DNA of 64,000 bases, from NCBI RefSeq assembly GCF_004799685.1, contig NZ_CP031313.1, positions 1 to 64,000 of the forward strand. Reading direction: 5' to 3'. This DNA comes from Halobellus limi. Its GTDB lineage: Archaea; Halobacteriota; Halobacteria; Halobacteriales; Haloferacaceae. Of this stretch, positions 58,618 through 64,000 are shown piece after piece. The notes beneath the pieces were generated by a model. That model was not told the origin of the DNA, made no database searches, and worked only from the letters and a program-made list of their open reading frames with translations. How positions within the stretch are numbered: the first letter of the stretch is position 1; each line of letters begins with the position of its first letter. Made by a program: the position numbers and the translations under genes.

Positions 58618-60090
58618 ATGAAAGATAATCCCACACAGATCGACGGATCCAGCAACGCGGTTCGCCGCCGCTCGATGCTCAAACTCACGGGCGCAAGCCT
58701 CGCCACGTTCGGCCTCGCGGGCTGTTCGGGCAACGGTTCGACGGACGATGGCGGTTCAACGCCGACCGAAACGGACAGCTCGATTGATACGCCAACACCA
58801 GGCGATGAGTCTACTGACCTGTCTGACGTATCGATCGACTATTGGAACACAGTCAACGTCCAGTCGCGCAAAGCGAAAGCAGTGAGCCAGGCGCTCGTCA
58901 GCGCGTTCACGACGAACACCGGCGCAGAGGTTAATATGAACTGGACCGGCTACGGCGGGGTCATCGGCGCCAAGTGGAAGACCTCGTTCAGCCAGGGTAA
59001 CTATCCGGTTCTGTACGACTCGACGTCCGCATGGGACGGCCAGTTCCAAGAGTGGATCCACCCGTTCTCCGAGTACCAGGACCAGTTCTCCGACGACTTC
59101 CTCTCGGCGATCGAGTGGTACACGCCACTGGCGAAGGAGCAGTGGAACGGATTCGGCAAGGATGTTATCTACGAGGTGCCGCTGGGCTTCTCGGTGCAGG
59201 TCCCCTTCGTCGCTCGTATGGACCACTTCGACGAGGCGGGGCTGAGCCGGGATCGCTTCCCACCCAAGGACTACGACGACCTCATAGATATCGCGACGAC
59301 GCTGCAGAACGACGGTCCCGGCGAGTACGGCTACCAGATCCACGGGACGAAGTTCGACGCGTTCGACGCGCGAGCGCCCACGCTCGTCTCCGACGTTGGC
59401 GGCGAGGAGGGGACATTCCTCAATGACGACTGGAGCGACACGTACTGGGACAACGAAGCGTATAAAACGGGCGTCCGGCGCTGGGTCGAGATCTTCACCG
59501 AGCACGAACTCTCCGGCCCCGGTACGCCGACCCACGACGACGAGTCGATGGTCCAAGAGATCGTCTCCGGACGGTGCAGTATGACCGGCGGCGACTTCCT
59601 CAACCATCCGAACTTCCTTGATGCCGCCCCTGAGATGATGGCCAACGGTGATATCCAGTGGGGTGCGATGTGGCAGGGCGGGACGAGCGACACGCCCTCG
59701 GCCGGATTCATCCGCCCGCTCACCTTCGGCATCACGAAACCACCTGAGGGAGCGGACTCTGCAGAGTGGGAGAAGCAACAGCAGGCGGCTATCGAACTGA
59801 TCAAGTACTTCACCAGCAAGTCGAACCAGCGGGCACTGTTCGAGAACTTCGGGCTGATGCCGATCCGCGACGACGTGTGGTCCGACCTGCCGAGCAAGTC
59901 TCACAACGTCTATGGTGCAGCGAAGACAATGGCAGAAAACACCGAGATGCTGTGGGAGGCCCACCCCGCGACCGTGTCGATGCAGTATAACGTACCCGGG
60001 CCGGAACTACAGAAGGCACTCAAGGGGCAAATATCGCCGGCCCAGGCCTGTGATAACGTAGCTGAAACCATTCGGAACGACTTCTTGTAA
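58618..60090 (+). CDS. ABC importer substrate-binding lipoprotein (CUT1-like)
   Basis: A 490-residue extracellular solute-binding protein. The Tat signal and lipobox are RRRSMLKLTGASLATFGLAG followed by C, then a Ser/Thr/Asp linker. Mature motifs include VSIDYWNTVNVQSRKAKAVS, EVPLGFSVQVPFVARMDHFD and AAIELIKYFTSKSNQRALFE, as in family-1 binding proteins for sugars and related solutes. A promoter element CTTTTATACATAACC lies about 35-45 bp before the ATG. First gene of an operon with two permeases. The ATPase at 50353 probably serves it. Confidence 0.92.
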   Translation: MKDNPTQIDGSSNAVRRRSMLKLTGASLATFGLAGCSGNGSTDDGGSTPTETDSSIDTPTPGDESTDLSDVSIDYWNTVNVQSRKAKAVSQALVSAFTTNTGAEVNMNWTGYGGVIGAKWKTSFSQGNYPVLYDSTSAWDGQFQEWIHPFSEYQDQFSDDFLSAIEWYTPLAKEQWNGFGKDVIYEVPLGFSVQVPFVARMDHFDEAGLSRDRFPPKDYDDLIDIATTLQNDGPGEYGYQIHGTKFDAFDARAPTLVSDVGGEEGTFLNDDWSDTYWDNEAYKTGVRRWVEIFTEHELSGPGTPTHDDESMVQEIVSGRCSMTGGDFLNHPNFLDAAPEMMANGDIQWGAMWQGGTSDTPSAGFIRPLTFGITKPPEGADSAEWEKQQQAAIELIKYFTSKSNQRALFENFGLMPIRDDVWSDLPSKSHNVYGAAKTMAENTEMLWEAHPATVSMQYNVPGPELQKALKGQISPAQACDNVAETIRNDFL

Positions 60091-60165
60091 AGGGGCCTTC
60101 GTCCGTTTTCCCTTGCCCAACCGATTTAACTAACTCCAATCATTATAATCAATTATCAACCACAT

Positions 60166-61113
60166 ATGGCAACAGATACCCAACAGGCCAGAGAACGCGA
60201 TTTAGATGGCGTCAGAGGACGCTTTAGGCTGTACGGGCAAACGATCAAGGACAACTGGTTCGCGTACGCCTTACTGCTTCCGACGCTCGCGTACCTCGTC
60301 GCGCTACTATGGTACCCGTTCGTCCGCGGCATATGGATGAGCTTCCACAGCTGGCCGTTCCTCGGCGAGCCGGAATGGGTCGGCATCCAGAATTATGTAA
60401 ATCTGTTCAGGTGGGACGCCTTCTTCACGTCGATAGAGGCGACCGTTATTTACGGGCTGGCTATCTTCGTCCAGCTGTTCCTCGCGCTCGTGGCCGCACT
60501 CGTCGTCGCGAACCTCGATCGCTTCCAGAACGTCGTCAGTGGGAGCCTGCTGGTTTCGTACACGATGCCACCGGTTGTCACAGGGACGGTATGGCTCTTC
60601 CTGCTGAACCCGTCGATCGGGCCGGTGTTTACCTACCTGACGAACAACAACATCCTCAATGAGGCGATCTACTGGACGGTCAACGGGGACTCCGCCATCA
60701 CGGTGGTGACGTTGGTGACGGCCTGGACCTTCTGGCCGTTTATGTTCATCATCATCCTCGCGAGTCGCCAGAACATCTCCGACGAACACTACGAAACCGC
60801 GCGAGTGTACGGCGCGTCCAGGCTCCAGACGTTCCTGCGAATCACGCTTCCGCAGCTGAAGTCAGCGATACTGATCGCGGTCAGCATCCGCCTCATCTGG
60901 AACCTCTCGAAGATCTCCCAGCCGCTGCAGCTCACCGGCGGTGGTCCGGGCTACGAGACGTCCATCCTTGCAGTGCTGATGTACAACCTCGCGTACTTAG
61001 ATGGCCGACTGGGCGTCTCCTACGCGGTCGGGATGGTACTGCTCGTACTTACGCTCGCGTTCGTGTTCGTGTTCATCCGCGAGTTCAACCGCCAGAAGGA
61101 GGCTGGTGCGTGA
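60166..61113 (+). CDS. ABC importer permease 1 (MalF/UgpA-like)
   Basis: A 315-residue permease with six predicted helices: YALLLPTLAYLVALLWYPFV, then GLAIFVQLFLALVAALVVAN, and so on. The cytosolic EAA loop is YETARVYGASRLQTFLRITL, which docks on the ATPase. The C-terminal tail is short. It overlaps the next permease by one base (TGATG). It imports the ligand delivered by the 58618 lipoprotein. Distance and direction give one transcript from the promoter before 58618. Confidence 0.93.
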   Translation: MATDTQQARERDLDGVRGRFRLYGQTIKDNWFAYALLLPTLAYLVALLWYPFVRGIWMSFHSWPFLGEPEWVGIQNYVNLFRWDAFFTSIEATVIYGLAIFVQLFLALVAALVVANLDRFQNVVSGSLLVSYTMPPVVTGTVWLFLLNPSIGPVFTYLTNNNILNEAIYWTVNGDSAITVVTLVTAWTFWPFMFIIILASRQNISDEHYETARVYGASRLQTFLRITLPQLKSAILIAVSIRLIWNLSKISQPLQLTGGGPGYETSILAVLMYNLAYLDGRLGVSYAVGMVLLVLTLAFVFVFIREFNRQKEAGA

Positions 61114-61940
61114 TGTCGGTGAAACAGCAGGGATACGGCGACTACCTGTACAAGATCGCCCTGTACGGGACGCTCGTCGTGTTACTCGCGATGGCACTCC
61201 TGCCGTTCATCTACGCGTTGAGCATCTCGTTCAGGCCATACAGCGAGGTTTTTGGTACGGTACACTGGATTCCGAAGAACCCCACCCTCGACCCATGGAG
61301 GACGGCATTCAGTGACCTGGCGACACCCCTGAAAAACAGCTTCTTAATCGCGACGGGTACGGCAGTCCTCTCGCTGATCATCACTATCCCCGGCGCGTAC
61401 GTCTTCGGTCGGAAGCAGTTCCCAGGCAAGGACATCGCGTTCTATGCGATCATCGTCGCGTTGCTGTTCCCGTACATCCTACTCATCGTTCCGATCGTCG
61501 ACATCTGGAACGATTTCGGTCTGTACAACACCATTCCGGGGCTGTGGCTCGCTTACCAGGTGTTCGTCACGCCCTTTGCCATCTGGATCCTGCGGGACTT
61601 CTTCGAGGGGCTCCCGGACAACATCGAGGAGGCCGCACAGGTCTACGGCTGTACACAGTTCTCGGCGTTCCTCCGGGTGATTCTTCCGCTGTCGATGCCC
61701 GCTATCATCGCAGTCGGTTTCATTTCCTTCCTCGTCGGCTGGAACGACTTCCTGTTCGCGAATATGCTGACAACTGGGAGCGGACCGCGCCCGGCGGTCG
61801 TCCAGTTGTTCATCTCGACAACCGGCGGTGAGCAGACCTCCTGGGCGCTCTTGATGGCGGAGACGATCCTCATTGGGACGCCGCCGACCATCCTGTATAT
61901 GATCTCCCGGCGCTACCTCGGGAACGCGTTCGCGACGTAG
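61113..61940 (+). CDS. ABC importer permease 2 (MalG/UgpE-like)
   Basis: 275 residues from ATG 61113; a GTG directly before it is an alternative. Six helices begin at IALYGTLVVLLAMALLPFIY. The EAA motif is EEAAQVYGCTQFSAFLRVIL, and the end is ILIGTPPTILYMISRRYLGN. It pairs with permease 1 to form the membrane channel. A CUT1-type (di/oligosaccharide or glycerol-phosphate) importer is the closest known type, but the substrate cannot be read from the sequence. Confidence 0.93.
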   Translation: MSVKQQGYGDYLYKIALYGTLVVLLAMALLPFIYALSISFRPYSEVFGTVHWIPKNPTLDPWRTAFSDLATPLKNSFLIATGTAVLSLIITIPGAYVFGRKQFPGKDIAFYAIIVALLFPYILLIVPIVDIWNDFGLYNTIPGLWLAYQVFVTPFAIWILRDFFEGLPDNIEEAAQVYGCTQFSAFLRVILPLSMPAIIAVGFISFLVGWNDFLFANMLTTGSGPRPAVVQLFISTTGGEQTSWALLMAETILIGTPPTILYMISRRYLGNAFAT

Positions 61941-62008
61941 CGTCCGGTACCCCCTTCTCTTCTCGCGGTAGCTCCCCGGTTGAGTCCTCGAAACGGTGTC
62001 GCTCGTCG

Positions 62009-62725
62009 CTAGATGTTCCGACCGCCGTCGACGACGAGCACCTCGCCGGTGACGCCGGTCGCCGACGCGAAGTACTCGACCGCGTCGGCGACCTCTTCCG
62101 GTCGCGTCAATCGACCGAGCGGTGACGACTCCCTGATTCCGGGTCGGCGTTCCTCCCGCATCATCGGCGTCGCTGTCGGACCCGGGGCCACGACGTTCGC
62201 GAGGATCCCGTCGCTCGCGTACATCCGGGCGATTGACTTCGTGAAAGATATGACGCCGCCCTTCGTCGCCGCATAGACCGGATCAGTGGGGCTCCCGTGG
62301 GGTCCGGAGGTCGACGCGATGGTGATGATCCGGCCGTACTCGGACTTCCGTATCGATGGGAGGGCAGCTTTTGTACAGTGTACGGTCCCTTTCAGGTTGA
62401 CGTCGACCTCGAGGTCTATCTCGTCGCGCGTGATGTCCTCGAGGGCCGTCTCGAGGAAGACGGCGCCGTTGTTGACGAGTAGATCGATCTGTCCCAGTTC
62501 GGCCTCGGCCGTCTCGACCATTTCCGCGACCGCGTCTGGGTCGGCGATGTCACACTGATGGACGGCGGCCCGGTTGCCGTGTTCCTCGACCGTCTTGACA
62601 GCCGTCTCCGCGCCCTCGAGATCGCTGTTGTAGTGGACGAGTACGTCGTAGTTGGGTGCGAGCACCTCGACGCAGGCGTGTCCGATACCGCCGCTACCGC
62701 CGGTCACGATGGCTGTTCGTGCCAT
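62009..62725 (-). CDS. Short-chain dehydrogenase/reductase (classical)
   Basis: 238 residues from ATG 62725 (MARTAIVTGGSGGIGHACVE); the open frame continues further but without family similarity. It has the cofactor motif GGSGGIG, LVNNGAVFLETALEDI, the catalytic Ser in IITIASTSGPHGSP, and Tyr/Lys in YAATKGGVISFTKS, followed by NVVAPGPTATPM. Classical SDRs of this kind include 3-oxoacyl reductases and 2-keto-3-deoxygluconate dehydrogenases. Convergent with the permease genes. The acyl-CoA genes and the broken GH88-like enzyme both leave its substrate open. Confidence 0.9.
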   Translation of the reverse strand: MARTAIVTGGSGGIGHACVEVLAPNYDVLVHYNSDLEGAETAVKTVEEHGNRAAVHQCDIADPDAVAEMVETAEAELGQIDLLVNNGAVFLETALEDITRDEIDLEVDVNLKGTVHCTKAALPSIRKSEYGRIITIASTSGPHGSPTDPVYAATKGGVISFTKSIARMYASDGILANVVAPGPTATPMMREERRPGIRESSPLGRLTRPEEVADAVEYFASATGVTGEVLVVDGGRNI

Positions 62726-62877
62726 TAGGAGAAAGCTCGTTAGGAACCAATAAGTAGCTTTCCACCGCCGGAGCCTGAGGCACACGAACCGAATCTTACT
62801 GATCTAACTGCGGAAATCCCTCCCTATAGGATCAGAAAACACTCTCGCCGGAGAGGGTCGACGCCGCCATAGACGCT

Positions 62878-63555
62878 ATGGTTTCGCATATCGACGAGAC
62901 GCTCGGACAGACCGGCGGAGAGTTCCCGTACTTCACCGACCCAGCGACCGGCGAGTGGGAAACCCTTGACGACGGAAACTGGGCCGGCAGGCACTAGCTG
63001 GGTCTATCGTGGTTCACCAGCGAACACGCCGAAACCGAGACCCAGCGACAGCGGTTCGTCGACGCCGCATACGGGCACACGGAGGCACTCAGCCAGTCGG
63101 GCATCATCGACTCTATGTTCAGCGGGATGAACTACCTGTACGTGAGGTTCCGCGGGTACGACGCCAGCGGCGACCAAACGTACGTCTGCTACGGTCTCAC
63201 CGCGGCTGACGCGATGATCGAGATGTACGACTAAAACTCTCGGCAGATCCCCTCAGACCGTGTTCGCCGGTTCCGGCGAGTTCGATGTCCACGACCCCGA
63301 CTCCGCCGACGCGGACGACGCGGATGACACGAGCACGCGCACACGAGCGCAGTCGAGTGCAGCTACACGACGTTGGGCGTCCTCTGGCGGGCCTACAAGG
63401 AGACCAACGACCCGCAATTCCGCGATGTCGCAATCTTCTATGCCGACCGGTACCTGGATCTTTATATTCGGGATGAGGGGAAGATCTACAATCTCGTGGA
63501 ATTCGACGAGGAGACGGGCGAAGTGGTCCGCAAGTACAATCTCCTGGCTCATTAA
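62878..63555 (+). pseudogene. GH88-like (unsaturated uronyl hydrolase-type) protein, broken
   Basis: From ATG 62878 the frame reads MVSHIDETLGQTGGEFPYFT then DDGNWAGRH followed by TAG at 62995, then LGLSWFTSEHAETETQRQRF and a stop at 63232. Further on, YTTLGVLWRAYKETNDPQFR and YNLLAHxDETV appear in another frame. The order (NW.G, GLSWF, LGVLWRAYKETND, DETVxxRG-like) resembles the (alpha/alpha)6 GH88 family of glucuronyl/rhamnogalacturonyl hydrolases. At least two stops and one shift make it nonfunctional. It hints that the adjacent importer once handled an oligosaccharide. Confidence 0.5.
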
Positions 63556-63708
63556 GATGAGACGGTCCAGCACGTCTGCTTCGTTCGACCGACCGAGTTC
63601 GTCATAGACAACGAACTGGTCTGAACCGACTACTACGTCGCCTACGCGCTCTAAGACCTGTTGAGCTGTTGAATCTCTCACTCTGCGAGCGGAGGGCCAC
63701 ACTCGTTC

Positions 63709-64000
63709 TCAGGTCTCGGTCTCCCAGGGGAGCGACCGAGCCAGCGCCGCTATCTCCTCGTCGGTCGCGTCCAGTTCAGGGAACAGTAGGTAGCCGTGGG
63801 CGTGCCCGTCGACGTCGACGGACTCAACCGCCACGCCGTCGGCTTCGAGGCGTCGGGCGTAGTCTCGTCCCTCGGCCCGCAGCGGGTCAAACTCGCAGGT
63901 TAGGACGGTGGCCGGCGGTAGGTCCGCGAGCGTCTCTGCGCGGAGCGGCGCCGCGTACGAGTTGGCGCCGTGGACGACGTCGCCGAGGTACTGGTTCCAG
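63709..64000 (-). CDS. Alpha/beta hydrolase-3 (HSL-type esterase), C-terminal part
   Basis: The minus strand reads WNQYLGDVVHGANSYAAPLR from the window edge, then PPATVLTCEFDPLRAEGRDY, with the catalytic Asp in the CEFDPLRAEG motif, and VDVDGHAHGYLLFPELDATD, with the catalytic His in GHAHGY. It ends with TGA at 63709-63711. The nucleophile elbow and N-terminus lie outside the window. Probable carboxylesterase or lipase-like enzyme. Not broken in the part seen. Confidence 0.85.
   Translation of the reverse strand, partial: WNQYLGDVVHGANSYAAPLRAETLADLPPATVLTCEFDPLRAEGRDYARRLEADGVAVESVDVDGHAHGYLLFPELDATDEEIAALARSLPWETET

Noticed and set aside
58756-59964. 402-residue open frame antisense to the ABC binding protein
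   Set aside because: It lies wholly opposite a strongly recognised Tat lipoprotein. Its Arg/Val/Leu-heavy sequence has no domain, and long antisense frames are expected from GC-rich codon bias.

Overview
The window looks like a haloarchaeal (class Halobacteria) secondary replicon or megaplasmid segment. The evidence is the acidic proteomes of the predicted proteins, GC-rich codons, AT-rich TATA-type promoters a short distance before ATGs, twin-arginine lipoprotein signals, bacterio-opsin-activator-type and ArsR/IclR-type regulators, an Orc1/Cdc6 initiator with its own repeat set, and many IS remnants. No rRNA, tRNA or CRISPR array was seen.

Layout. 1-4.8 kb is a decaying region: a methyltransferase, a DUF3784-like protein, an amidohydrolase, an ArsR-type regulator and a CYNPYPC-motif protein all carry frameshifts around one intact GbsR-like regulator with a palindromic operator. 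5-10.6 kb holds small membrane proteins, an SDR, a LURP-one protein, a membrane/HTH/membrane operon and a CPBP protease. 10.8-20 kb holds thiol/redox and efflux genes: DsbA-wHTH, glutathionyl-hydroquinone-reductase-like GST, citrate synthase, AzlCD, EamA, DoxX, MFS, a zinc-ribbon ArsR-type regulator, FMN reductase and HxlR. Three promoters here share one architecture (AAACC[TA]G, 15 nt, CCTGAAATATA), which suggests a common regulator. 20.2-23.3 kb is a cupin/acyl-CoA dehydrogenase/trans-sulfuration-enzyme operon behind a near-perfect 20-bp palindrome. 23.8-25.9 kb is an organomercurial lyase (MerB)/methyltransferase/HTH_10 cluster with an 18-bp palindrome.

27.6-30.1 kb is a replication origin: orc1/cdc6 with four copies of a 21-bp ATCGAT-centred repeat on each side. 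A VapBC-like toxin-antitoxin pair, regulators and IS elements follow. At 35.2-37.0 kb an IS6-type unit carrying a frameshifted CPA2 antiporter sits inside another IS with a clean 8-bp target duplication.

37.5-64 kb is a catabolic island. It contains three paralogues of the LigM/DesA tetrahydrofolate-dependent O-demethylase family, two Zn-alcohol dehydrogenases and two IclR regulators (with 34.2 kb), MaoC hydratase, enoyl-CoA hydratase, AMP-forming CoA ligase, two CaiB/BaiF CoA-transferases, an RraA-like aldolase, remnants of an HpcH aldolase and a fumarylacetoacetate-hydrolase-fold enzyme, a CUT1-type ABC importer, an SDR and a broken GH88-like hydrolase. My inference is uptake and breakdown of a methoxylated or otherwise methyl-bearing organic substrate, with methyl groups going to folate and the carbon skeleton entering CoA thioester chemistry. 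The substrate is not shown by the sequence. Two related ~207-bp MITEs flank part of this island.

Many genes differ from intact homologues by single-base indels, twice in compensating pairs. Real decay and uncorrected sequencing errors cannot be separated from this sequence alone.
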